From assembly GCF_014651875.1 (NCBI RefSeq), contig NZ_BMXS01000019.1, forward strand, positions 19,977-83,976: DNA of 64,000 nt. The letters are read 5' to 3'. Made by a program: the position numbers and the translations under genes. The DNA is from Litchfieldella qijiaojingensis (GTDB lineage Bacteria; Pseudomonadota; Gammaproteobacteria; Pseudomonadales; Halomonadaceae). The notes under the pieces were generated by a model. That model had not been told where the DNA came from and ran no database searches. It was given only the letters and a program-made list of their open reading frames with translations. This document shows positions 17,376 to 25,261 of the stretch, piece by piece (the first letter of the stretch is position 1; every line of letters starts with the position of its first letter).

Positions 17376-17966
17376 TCAATCGTCGAAGAAGTCTTCGGGA
17401 ACTTCCTTCTCCCCTTCGTCCTCGCTGGGAAGAGATTCCCGGCACATCCGGGCGGCGCGGTCGAGGGCGGCGGAAGCGCCGGCCAGGTGGAAGCCCAGGT
17501 ACCAGGGCTCCTCGTCGTTGTCCATTTTCAGGCGCAACACGTCGCCGACTCGCATCTCGTGCAGCAGGCGATAGATATCGGAAGTCTGGAAGCTGGCATA
17601 GCCACCGCTGTCGCCGCGTTCGCGGGTCAGCGTCACCTCGCTGTCGTGTCTGGGGGCACGATCGACACGCATTGCCCCTTGGCTGGCCTCGATGGTTTCG
17701 TTACGGGCGGAGACTTCGCCCATTTCGACCCTCAGTTCCAACTGCGGGCGGCAATCATCGGGAACGAAGAAAACGGAAAAGGCGGTATCCGGGTAATCGC
17801 TCAAGTTGCTGGCCCGGAAGTAGCGCTCTTCGCCAAGCGAGAGTTCCATGGAAGTCCAGTAGCCGCTGTCCTGGATACGGCTCTGGTTGAACATCAATGC
17901 CGAGGATTGACTAACCAGGCCGAGGGTGAGTAGTCCCGCCAGGGCAGAGGGCATCAGGGATTTCAT
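17376..17966 (-). CDS. Exported hypothetical protein
   Basis: The 196-residue product has a signal peptide (MKSLMPSALAGLLTLGLVSQ, cut near SSA-LMF) and a soluble, acidic, beta-rich body ending in DDEEPWYLGFHLAGASAALD and the tail EKEVPEDFFDD. GGAAG lies eight bases before ATG 17966. It probably resides in the periplasm. I recognise no family. A lipoprotein gene diverges from it across 186 bases, and the two may be envelope proteins of related use. Confidence 0.75.
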   Translation of the reverse strand: MKSLMPSALAGLLTLGLVSQSSALMFNQSRIQDSGYWTSMELSLGEERYFRASNLSDYPDTAFSVFFVPDDCRPQLELRVEMGEVSARNETIEASQGAMRVDRAPRHDSEVTLTRERGDSGGYASFQTSDIYRLLHEMRVGDVLRLKMDNDEEPWYLGFHLAGASAALDRAARMCRESLPSEDEGEKEVPEDFFDD

Positions 17967-18152
17967 AGTCTTATCTTCCGGCAACACAAAATCGCAAGGG
18001 TACCCTATGAAAGGCTCGGTGCGGGAGATGAGACCATGGCTTTTCTCGCCGATGATCTTGCCGTTCCGCACCTCGCCAGCCATTCTGATGCTGCTTGTGG
18101 TTATGAAGATCGATAGAAGTCTTGCGAGCCGTGTGCTCCAAGGAGGCTATTC

Positions 18153-18593
18153 ATGCGCGCCTTGAGCGGCATGCTTGCCGTGTCATTGTTACTGGTCTTG
18201 TCGGGGTGCGCTTCCACGGTTGACCCGCGGGATCGGGCCATCGAGCTGACGGCGGGACAGGCGCAACATGGCTTTCTGGGACCGGGTACCGATATCTATG
18301 TATTCACTCTGGACGAGCCATCCTATGTCGTGCTCGAAAGCCGGGTGGCGATTGCCAGCAGTATGTCGGTAGATCCCCATGCGGAGCTGTACGATGCCGA
18401 GGGACGGGTCGTGATGCGTGACTGGCGTAGTGGCGAGTGGGACAACTTTCGTATTGCCACTTCCTTGCCGGCCGGTACCTGGTATCTGCATGTCCATGAC
18501 AGTCAGGGTTGCTTTTCGATGATGGACGACGACTGCTTGGAGGGGGATCGCAGCTACGAAGTGAGCCTCGAAGTCACTACGCCACCCCCCTGA
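18153..18593 (+). CDS. Lipoprotein with a PPC-like beta domain
   Basis: The 146-residue product has a lipobox (LLLVLSGCAS, lipidated Cys19). A single domain follows in which DIYVFTLDEPSYVVLESRVA, DPHAELYDAEGRVVMRD and LPAGTWYLHVHDS resemble the bacterial pre-peptidase C-terminal (PPC) fold. It would be anchored in the outer or inner membrane. AAGGAGG precedes the ATG. Its last 17 bases overlap the convergent DUF2061 gene. Function unknown. Confidence 0.82.
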   Translation: MRALSGMLAVSLLLVLSGCASTVDPRDRAIELTAGQAQHGFLGPGTDIYVFTLDEPSYVVLESRVAIASSMSVDPHAELYDAEGRVVMRDWRSGEWDNFRIATSLPAGTWYLHVHDSQGCFSMMDDDCLEGDRSYEVSLEVTTPPP

Positions 18594-18786
18594 GGCCATC
18601 GGAGCGCTGCTGGCGTCGGCGCGAAACGCACTCCCACGCTTTCTCGTGGAAGAAATAAGCCACGGTATTTACGGTGGGCTCGAGCATTGCGATCAATCCG
18701 CCAAGCACCCAGCTTCCGGTCAGCAGACAGGTGACACTAAAGGCCACACTGAAGTGCACGACAGCAAAAGTGGCGGTCTTGATCAT
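18577..18786 (-). CDS. DUF2061 small membrane protein
   Basis: The 69-residue product MIKTATFAVVHFSVAFSVTC then LLTGSWVLGGLIAMLEPTVN matches the DUF2061 family (PF09834), two-helix inner-membrane proteins of unknown role, ending with the conserved TVAYFFHEKAW. A TTG start at 18816 is possible, but ATG 18786 fits family length and has AGGGG upstream. Confidence 0.8.
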   Translation of the reverse strand: MIKTATFAVVHFSVAFSVTCLLTGSWVLGGLIAMLEPTVNTVAYFFHEKAWECVSRRRQQRSDGLRGVA

Positions 18787-18887
18787 CTGGCATATACCCC
18801 TGTTTCTTTTCCCCAAGGTAAGCCAAGGACAGAAATCGCCACAGTCAATTGGTTTTATTGAATCAATAGTCTTGCTTCATTCTCCGT

Positions 18888-19472
18888 TCAACCGCGTAAT
18901 GCCCGGCTGACCCGTATCCACTCGGCGATCAGGGTATCGAGAATCTGCGAGCGTTGGTCGTCGATGAGCTCGCCTTGGGCATCGAAGGCCTCGGCGGCAT
19001 GCGGCACGCTGAGCTGCTGAGGCAATACGTGCACGCCGATGTTGCCCAGCATCATGCGCAATGCCACCAGTCCTCGCTGCCCGCCGGTGGCACCGCCCGA
19101 CGCCGCGCACAACGCCGCTACCTTGCCACGGTAGGCGCTCAGCCTTGGTTCGTCCGGGTGTTCGCGTCGCGATATCCAGTCCAGCGTGTTCTTGAGCAGT
19201 GGCGTAAGACTGCTGTTGTATTCCGGCGCGGCAATCAGGAAACCGTCGCAGTCACAAAAGAGACCTTTGAGTGTTCTGGCCGCTTCCGGCAGGCCCTCGC
19301 GAGCTTCCAGGTCACCATGATAGAGCGGCATGGGGTAGTCGGCGAGATCGAGAAAACTGACGTCGGCGTCATACTGTCTGGCGCGAGAAGCGGCGAGTCT
19401 GGCCAGGCGCTTGTTGAGGGAGTCTTGCCGGGCGCTGCCGGCGAAACACAGCAGGCGAGGCTGGTCGTTCAT
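18888..19472 (-). CDS. NADPH-dependent FMN reductase (ArsH/ChrR-like flavodoxin fold)
   Basis: The 194-residue protein has the FMN-phosphate loop GSARQDSLNKRLA and the flavin-binding PEYNSSLTPLLKNTLDWISR typical of the NADPH-dependent FMN reductase family (PF03358). It would reduce quinones, chromate or flavin in the cytoplasm. GGAG precedes ATG 19472. It stands alone and diverges from the carboxypeptidase gene. Confidence 0.9.
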   Translation of the reverse strand: MNDQPRLLCFAGSARQDSLNKRLARLAASRARQYDADVSFLDLADYPMPLYHGDLEAREGLPEAARTLKGLFCDCDGFLIAAPEYNSSLTPLLKNTLDWISRREHPDEPRLSAYRGKVAALCAASGGATGGQRGLVALRMMLGNIGVHVLPQQLSVPHAAEAFDAQGELIDDQRSQILDTLIAEWIRVSRALRG

Positions 19473-19580
19473 GCGGTGTCTCCTGTCATGCCACGAAGCG
19501 GCGAAGTTTTCACCATAGCGTCCGGTGGCGAAAACCCCAAGATATTGCCTCCGCGAAGTGCTAATCAAAGTGAAGAAGGG

Positions 19581-19609
19581 TTGGACAGCGTGGCGTTCAT
19601 GGGCATACT
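19581..19609 (+). promoter_or_regulatory. Candidate promoter of the carboxypeptidase gene
   Basis: TTGGAC (19581-19586) and CATACT (19604-19609) are 17 bases apart, about 60 bases before the ATG. The match to sigma70 boxes is moderate. Confidence 0.35.
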
Positions 19610-19666
19610 TTCTTATATAGAGCAGGGTAATTAGGGTAACGTAGGGAACGTTGAGGGATAACAATA

Positions 19667-21085
19667 ATGATGCCCGGGATATGCAGCGGAACGCGGCGCT
19701 TCATGGTGCTGTCAGTGGTGTTTCTGGCACTTTTCGCGTTGACACTTTCTTCTTCGGTTCGCGCCAATCCACGTTATGCGTCGATCGTCGTCGATATCGC
19801 CAGCGGCGAGGTGCTGCATGCGGCGAATGCCGATGCTACCCGTTACCCCGCATCGCTGACCAAGATGATGACGCTCTACTTGCTGTTCGAGGCCCTGGAA
19901 AACGGGCGGGTGACGCTGGATCAGCCTCTCCCGGTGTCGCGTCATGCCGCGTCCATGCCGGCTTCCAAGCTGTGGCTGAAGGCGGGAAGCAGCATCAAGG
20001 TACGCGACGCGATTCCGGCCCTGATCATCCGCTCGGCCAATGATGTGGCGGCAGTGGTTGCCGAGGCCTTGGGGGGGACCGAATCCGCATTCGCCCGGTT
20101 AATGACCGACAAGGCGCGGGAGATGGGCATGAATGCGACCCGCTTCCGCAATGCATCAGGCTTGCCGGACGATGGCCAGGTTTCCACGGCTCGTGACATG
20201 GCGATGCTGTCGATGCGACTAATGAACGACTTCCCCCAGTATTACCACCACTTCTCGCGACCCCGTTTCACATATCGTGGCCAGACGATCAAGGGCCATA
20301 ATCGCCTGCTCACCAACTACGATGGTGCCGATGGGCTCAAGACCGGTTATATCCGAGCCTCCGGCTTCAATGTTGCCACCTCGGCGGTACGCGATGGCCG
20401 CCGCATCGTAGCTGTGGTCATGGGCGGTTTCACTGCGCAATCGCGGGATGCCCACATGGCCGATCTGCTCGATCGCGGTTTCGTGCGTGCCTCCCTGCTC
20501 AGTGGAAGGGACTGGATTGCCAGCGCCGATATCTCGGGCAATGTCGAGCCGATATCCGCATCGTCGCCGCCTTCGGTGGCGCAGCAGGATCGTATCGCCG
20601 AGCTGGCGAGCAGCCGCCAGACATCGGTTCAGCCAACCGGCTCCACCGTTTCCACGCCTGCGACACGCATCGAGAGTTCATTCCTGGCCGCGACCCAGGT
20701 CGTGTCGAGCGCCGAGCCGTTGCGTATTTCCATGAGCGACGCTATCGACACCATGCCTTCTGACGATCCCATCATGGCGCTGGTCAACCGGGTCGAACAT
20801 GGCCAGGGAAGTGACTACGAGTACGACCAGGGAAACGACTACGAGATGGGGGGTGATTGGGCGGTGCAGGTAGGGGCCTTCCAGGATGCCGACATGGCGC
20901 AGGACCTGGCAGCGCGCGCTGCCGGCTACCTGCAAGATGAGCGGATGCGGGCGCGAGTCGCCGTCACCGAGGCGCCGGAGCGCCAAGTCTTCCGTGCCCG
21001 GCTGGTCGATCTGGAAGAGCAGCAGGCGCGCAACGCTTGCGATCAACTGGCACGGCAGGGCATGGAGTGCCTGGTGGTGAGGTAG
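19667..21085 (+). CDS. dacA: D-alanyl-D-alanine carboxypeptidase (PBP5/6 type, S11) with SPOR-like tail
   Basis: The 472-residue protein has an N-terminal signal (FMVLSVVFLALFALTLSSSV) and the three penicillin-binding motifs: Ser63-x-x-Lys66 in ASLTKMM, Ser123-Ala-Asn125 and Lys225-Thr-Gly227. It trims the fifth D-Ala from peptidoglycan stem peptides in the periplasm. After a Ser/Thr-rich linker (about 290-380) the last 80 residues (DWAVQVGAFQDADMAQDLAA ... RLVDLEEQQARNACDQLARQ) form a SPOR-type peptidoglycan-binding domain instead of the membrane-anchoring helix of classical PBP5. Septal targeting is therefore likely. The gene symbol is by family only. Confidence 0.9.
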   Translation: MMPGICSGTRRFMVLSVVFLALFALTLSSSVRANPRYASIVVDIASGEVLHAANADATRYPASLTKMMTLYLLFEALENGRVTLDQPLPVSRHAASMPASKLWLKAGSSIKVRDAIPALIIRSANDVAAVVAEALGGTESAFARLMTDKAREMGMNATRFRNASGLPDDGQVSTARDMAMLSMRLMNDFPQYYHHFSRPRFTYRGQTIKGHNRLLTNYDGADGLKTGYIRASGFNVATSAVRDGRRIVAVVMGGFTAQSRDAHMADLLDRGFVRASLLSGRDWIASADISGNVEPISASSPPSVAQQDRIAELASSRQTSVQPTGSTVSTPATRIESSFLAATQVVSSAEPLRISMSDAIDTMPSDDPIMALVNRVEHGQGSDYEYDQGNDYEMGGDWAVQVGAFQDADMAQDLAARAAGYLQDERMRARVAVTEAPERQVFRARLVDLEEQQARNACDQLARQGMECLVVR

Positions 21086-21140
21086 AGATGCCGCCTGGCC
21101 AAGATACGCCCGTCGCTTCGAAACTCGATTACCAAGAGTG

Positions 21141-21170
21141 GCCCTCACCGTGCGAGCCAACGGCGAGGGC
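21141..21170. terminator. Hairpin between the convergent dacA and hcp genes
   Basis: GCCCTCACCG and CGGCGAGGGC pair with one mismatch around a ten-base loop. It lies between two convergent genes and could serve both; no T-run is seen. Confidence 0.45.
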
Positions 21171-21184
21171 ACCCAACTACCGGC

Positions 21185-21703
21185 TTACGACTCGATAGGC
21201 GCGCGCCAGTCGTCGGACCCGGAGGTGCCGGCGACGGTGTGTTCCCAATCGATCTTGCGGTAGGCCAGTGAGACATCCATCAACTGGGTGAACTCGGCCT
21301 TGGTGGCGTCCTGGGCATGCGGCATGCGCAGGTTGATGTCGACGATGGTGGCGTCGGTCAGGGTGGTGGTGAAGAAGTGCTCCTGCTTGCCTTCCACCGA
21401 GGTGCGGTACCATTTCAGCGTGACGGTGGGCAGCATTTCTCCGGAAGCCAGGGCGTTGTACATCAGCGGTACGGCCTTGTTCAGCGCCACGGTGAAGATG
21501 AACGGCCGGTGAGCGCGCTGACCGGACGGCTGGCCGGATTGCGGGTCGGTGGGCACGGTGACGATGTGCTTGAACTCCTGTACCAGCATCTCGTCCTCGT
21601 GGCCCTCGACGTAGATATTGCCCACGGAGTCCGGGGTGAAGGCACCAGCGGTGATGTTGCCCTGGGTCTGGCCTTCGATGCTGATATAACAAGGGGTTGG
21701 CAT
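21185..21703 (-). CDS. hcp: Hcp family type VI secretion protein (orphan)
   Basis: The 172-residue protein begins MPTPCYISIEGQTQGNITAG and contains GHEDEMLVQEFKH and VTLKWYRTSVEGKQEHFFTT, clear Hcp signatures. Hcp hexamers stack into the inner tube of the type VI secretion system and are exported with the effectors. No other secretion gene lies in the window, so this is an unlinked copy that depends on a cluster elsewhere. AAGGAG precedes the ATG. Three repeated operator-like dyads lie 138-194 bases upstream. Confidence 0.93.
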   Translation of the reverse strand: MPTPCYISIEGQTQGNITAGAFTPDSVGNIYVEGHEDEMLVQEFKHIVTVPTDPQSGQPSGQRAHRPFIFTVALNKAVPLMYNALASGEMLPTVTLKWYRTSVEGKQEHFFTTTLTDATIVDINLRMPHAQDATKAEFTQLMDVSLAYRKIDWEHTVAGTSGSDDWRAPIES

Positions 21704-21840
21704 GAGTCTGCTCCTTGACGGAATGAGTGATGAGATGTCCGTTTGGACACCCTGTTAAGGGCAGATTGCGTGCCAGCTTAATCTAATATAAGAATAATCA
21801 AACGCTTGCCGATATCGCTTTTCGGGAATTAATTATGTTT

Positions 21841-21897
21841 AGGCAAGAAGTTGCCTGGATTCAGGCAAGAAGTTGCCCGGCGGGCAATATCTTGCCC
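21841..21897. promoter_or_regulatory. Three tandem GGCAA-N4-TTGCC dyads upstream of hcp
   Basis: Sites at 21841-21856, 21863-21878 and 21882-21897 all read (A/G)GGCAA-N4-TTGCC(C/T), spaced 22 and 19 bases, so they lie on about the same face of the helix. They are in the 314-base gap between hcp and the ABC operon; the rest of this gap is AT-rich and holds no gene apart from the terminator at 21965-21990. A dimeric regulator binding cooperatively is the simplest reading, with hcp as the target. Confidence 0.6.
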
Positions 21898-21964
21898 GGT
21901 TATTTTGGTGTTATGTTAAATCTCTGGGTTTTGATCTAGCGCATCCCTGGCGCAACTGACGACC

Positions 21965-21990
21965 AAAAAAGAGGTGGCCGAAGCCACCTC
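21965..21990 (-). terminator. Rho-independent terminator of the ABC importer operon
   Basis: On the minus strand GAGGTGGC-TTCG-GCCACCTC is followed by six T. It is an ideal UUCG-looped terminator, 28 bases after the ATPase stop, and closes the operon that begins with DUF1826. Confidence 0.92.
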
Positions 21991-22017
21991 AAGCGGGGGG
22001 TAGAGGCTACCCAACGG

Positions 22018-23490
22018 CTATGGCGACAAGCTCGCCTCCGCGGCGGTGTCGGTTATGGCAGCGGGCGATTTGGTGTCGGTATCGCCCAGCGTCAGGCGCC
22101 GGTCGCAGAGCCGTTCGATCAACGCCGGGTCGTGGCTGACCAGCATCACGCCGCAGTGACGTTCACGGGCCAGTTCCACCAGCAGTGACAGCGTTTCCTG
22201 CTGGGTGATGGGGTCGAGGCGCGAGGTGGGTTCGTCGGCGAACAGGAAGCAGGGCTCGAGCAGCAGCACCCGCAGGATGGCAAAGCGTTGCAGCTCGCCA
22301 CCGGAGATCTCGCCAGAGCGGCGGTCGAGCAGTGCGGGGTCCAGGTTCAGGTGTACCATCAAGGGCACGATCGCGGCCGGGTCCAGGCGATGTCGACGTA
22401 TCAGGTCGTCGAGCAGGCGTCGTAATGTCCAGTGTGGAGAGAAGGCCGCCGGCGGGTCCTGGTAAAGCTTCTGGAAGCCCAGCCGCGATTGGCTCGGTTC
22501 CCGTATGACTTCGCCCTTGTCGGCCTTGGCCACGCCCAGCAGCACGTCGCCCAAGGTGCTCTTGCCGCAACCGGAAGGGCCGCTGATACCGACGATTTCG
22601 CCCGGAGCGATATTCAGCGACAGATCCTCGAACAAGGTCTTGCCTCCGCGCGCCATGGCGAGCTGGCGGGCTTCGATCACCGACTTCCCCGCCTTGCAGG
22701 TCAGTGGGCGTGGCACCGGCCAGCGGCTGGGATCGGCGGCCATCAAGCGCTGGCCGTAGTCGCTTTGCGGGCTGGTCAGTACCCGCTTGGCCGGGCCGCG
22801 CTCCACCACTTGCCCTTGCCGCAGAATCGCCACCTCGCCACCCAGGCGACGGGCTACCTCGATATCATGGGTGATGGTCAGCAAAGAGCCGCCGTCGTCG
22901 GATGTGCGCGCCAGCAGGGCCACCACCGCATCGCGACGGGTGGCGTCGAGCCCCTTGGTCGGTTCGTCGGCGATCACGATATGGGCGCCGCCGGCGCTGG
23001 CCGCGGCGAAGGCCACACGCTGTGCCATGCCGCCGGAGAGCTCGGAGGGCAGCTTGTGTCCGGCATCCTGCAGGCCCAGCCCGGCAAGGTCGCGACGGGC
23101 GGCGGCGCCGGCCTCGCGGCGCGAACGTCCGGCCACGTGGCGGTGGCTCTCGGCGATCTGGCTGATGGCGCGCATGGTCGGGTCCAGCGCATGCCAGGGC
23201 TCTTGGGGCAGCAGCGCCAGGGTATGTCCCCATAGCTTGCGACGTGATGGGGTATCGTCGGCAGCAAAGGTTTGCCCGGCAATGTGCAAGCGGCCACGTG
23301 CGGCCAGACCCTTGGGCAAGGTGCCCATGATCGCCTGGGCGAGCAGGCTCTTGCCCGAGCCGGTTTCACCGAGCAGGGTCAGGCGTTGACCAGGGATGAG
23401 CGTCAACGAGAAAGGGGCAATGCTGACGCCATCGCCGTCGACCGCCAGGTCTTCGATGTGCAGCAGTGGCGCTTGTTGTGCCAACGTCAT
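22018..23490 (-). CDS. Peptide/nickel-type ABC importer, fused double ATPase
   Basis: One 490-residue chain holds two ABC domains. The first has Walker A GETGSGKSLL (about 36-45), the C-loop LSGGMAQR and IADEPTKGLD. The second, from about residue 270, has GPSGCGKSTL, ISGGELQR and FADEPTSRLD. The arrangement equals DppD fused to DppF and would power the two permeases next to it. The start overlaps the permease stop by four bases. With the binding protein and DUF1826 it forms one minus-strand unit ending at the terminator at 21965-21990. The substrate is unknown; the weak Zur-like site at 27535 suggests a zinc chelate. Confidence 0.92.
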   Translation of the reverse strand: MTLAQQAPLLHIEDLAVDGDGVSIAPFSLTLIPGQRLTLLGETGSGKSLLAQAIMGTLPKGLAARGRLHIAGQTFAADDTPSRRKLWGHTLALLPQEPWHALDPTMRAISQIAESHRHVAGRSRREAGAAARRDLAGLGLQDAGHKLPSELSGGMAQRVAFAAASAGGAHIVIADEPTKGLDATRRDAVVALLARTSDDGGSLLTITHDIEVARRLGGEVAILRQGQVVERGPAKRVLTSPQSDYGQRLMAADPSRWPVPRPLTCKAGKSVIEARQLAMARGGKTLFEDLSLNIAPGEIVGISGPSGCGKSTLGDVLLGVAKADKGEVIREPSQSRLGFQKLYQDPPAAFSPHWTLRRLLDDLIRRHRLDPAAIVPLMVHLNLDPALLDRRSGEISGGELQRFAILRVLLLEPCFLFADEPTSRLDPITQQETLSLLVELARERHCGVMLVSHDPALIERLCDRRLTLGDTDTKSPAAITDTAAEASLSP

Positions 23491-24305
23491 CGTGGGTCCC
23501 TCCCCGCCAGCAGGTTGAGGCTCAGTACCAGCACGAACAGCACCACGATGGGCTGGGCCATTGCCCAGGGCGCTTCATGGTAGTAGGGCAGCAGTTCGAT
23601 CATCATCAGCCCCAGTTCGGCGGTGGGCGGGCGAAGGCCGACGCTGACGAAACCCAGAGCGGCCATGGCGAGAATCGCACTGGCAGCGCCGAAGGCGGCC
23701 AGGGTCAGCACCTGTGGGGCCAGTTCCGGCCACAGATGGCGACGGAACAGGTAGAGCGGACCGAAGCCCAGCAGCCGGCTGGCCTCGAGCTGCGGCGAGG
23801 CCGCCAATGCTCGGGTGCGGGCGCGCACCAGGCGGAAGTATTCGATCCACAGCACCAGTGCGATGCCAACGTAGAGCGCCCAGAAATTTCCCGGCGCGAT
23901 GGCTGCCAGCAACAACACCAGCAGCAGACCAGGCAACGCCAGACAGGCATCGGCCAGGCTGCCCAGCACGCGGTCCAGCCAGCCGCCGCGCCAGCCGGCG
24001 ATGATTCCCATCAATACACCGGGTACGGCGGCGGTGAGCACACTGAGCATCGCCATGCCCAGCGACAGGCGTATGGCGGCGGCCAACCTGGCCAGCAGGC
24101 TGCGGCCCAGGTGGTCGGTGCCCAGCGGTTCGGCCAGCGAAGGTAGTTGCAGAATGCGGGTGAGCTGTTGGCGTGCGGGATCGGCATCGGAAAGCCACGG
24201 TACCAGCCAGGCAAAGACCAGCAGCGATGCGAGCAACAGGCCGCCCAGGCGCTGGCGAGCGCTCAGGCGGGGCAGTGTGAGGAGAGGAGCGACGAGGGTG
24301 GTCAT
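23487..24305 (-). CDS. ABC importer permease, DppC/NikC type
   Basis: The 272-residue protein has six helices, the family's N-terminal GTDHLGRSLLARLAAAIRLS and the EAA-type loop RLVRARTRALAASPQLEASR. It pairs with the DppB-type permease to form the channel. ATG 24305 overlaps the upstream stop by four bases (ATGA), and its own TGA overlaps the ATPase start, showing translational coupling. Confidence 0.92.
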   Translation of the reverse strand: MTTLVAPLLTLPRLSARQRLGGLLLASLLVFAWLVPWLSDADPARQQLTRILQLPSLAEPLGTDHLGRSLLARLAAAIRLSLGMAMLSVLTAAVPGVLMGIIAGWRGGWLDRVLGSLADACLALPGLLLVLLLAAIAPGNFWALYVGIALVLWIEYFRLVRARTRALAASPQLEASRLLGFGPLYLFRRHLWPELAPQVLTLAAFGAASAILAMAALGFVSVGLRPPTAELGLMMIELLPYYHEAPWAMAQPIVVLFVLVLSLNLLAGRDPR

Positions 24306-25261
24306 GCGTGGCGCCTCCGTGGGTCGAGCAGATGGCAAACGATATCCACTACGGTGTTGAGCAGCACGAACAGCAGGCCCATGATCAGGGCGGTGCCCTG
24401 GATCATCGGCACGTCGCGGGCAACGATGGCGTGTACCAGGGCGTGGCCGATACCGGGCCAAGCGAACAGCGTCTCGACCACCACCACACCCTCGATCAGA
24501 TAGACGAACTGCACGCCAAGATAGGCGACGACCGGCACCGCGACGTTGCGCAGACCGTGGCGCATGAAGGTCAGGCGGTCGCTCAGGCCCTTGGTGCGCG
24601 AGAAGGCGTAATAGGCCGATTGCGAAACATCGGCCATGGCGTTGCGTGCCACGCGACTGGAGACCGCGGCCAGCCCCAACGCCAGGGTCAGCGCCGGCAG
24701 CACGCTATGTGCGGTGCGTCCATGGCCGGCGGCGGGCAGCCAGCCCAGACCGACGGCAAATACCAGGATCAGCACTAGGCCCACGGCGAAGGGCGGCAGG
24801 GCCCGCAATACACTGGCGACGACTTCGCTGAGGCGATCGAGCATACCGCGTGGACGCAACCCGGCGGCCAGTCCCAACGGTGGCCCGAGCAGCAACGACA
24901 GCGCCACGGCAACCGCCGCCAGGCCCAGCGAATGACCGAGTTGGTGCCACAGCTCGCGTACCACCGGCTCGCCGCTGACCAGCGAGCGGCCGAGGTCGAA
25001 CTGCAGTAGATCCCAGAGCCAGCCAAAATAGGCGCTCGATGCCGGCTGGTTCAGCGCCAGCTCGGCGCGAACCGCCTCGGCGGCCGCCGTATCGACCATG
25101 TCGTGGCCGTAGCGGCCGGCGGCGATACGGTAAGCCATGTCACCAGGCAGGGTGCGGGTCAGCACGAAGGTCAGGGTGCCGACCATCCATGCCACCAATC
25201 CGGCCTGAAGCAGGCGCTGCAGAAGCAGTGCAGGCAATCCGCGGCCAAGACCTCGCGTCAT
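24302..25261 (-). CDS. ABC importer permease, DppB/NikB type
   Basis: The 319-residue membrane protein shows the DppB pattern: VGTLTFVLTRTLPGD at the first helix and the late motif VETLFAWPGIGHALVHAIVA with RDVPMIQG. ATG 25261 forms an ATGA overlap with the binding-protein stop; an in-frame start at 25270 is less likely. Partner of the DppC-type permease. Confidence 0.92.
   Translation of the reverse strand: MTRGLGRGLPALLLQRLLQAGLVAWMVGTLTFVLTRTLPGDMAYRIAAGRYGHDMVDTAAAEAVRAELALNQPASSAYFGWLWDLLQFDLGRSLVSGEPVVRELWHQLGHSLGLAAVAVALSLLLGPPLGLAAGLRPRGMLDRLSEVVASVLRALPPFAVGLVLILVFAVGLGWLPAAGHGRTAHSVLPALTLALGLAAVSSRVARNAMADVSQSAYYAFSRTKGLSDRLTFMRHGLRNVAVPVVAYLGVQFVYLIEGVVVVETLFAWPGIGHALVHAIVARDVPMIQGTALIMGLLFVLLNTVVDIVCHLLDPRRRHA

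Noticed and set aside
21841..21897. Sigma-54 promoter before hcp (GG...GC pattern within the GGCAA/TTGCC sites)
   Set aside because: The spacing is one base off or the -24 box mismatches, and the symmetry of all three sites points to operators instead.
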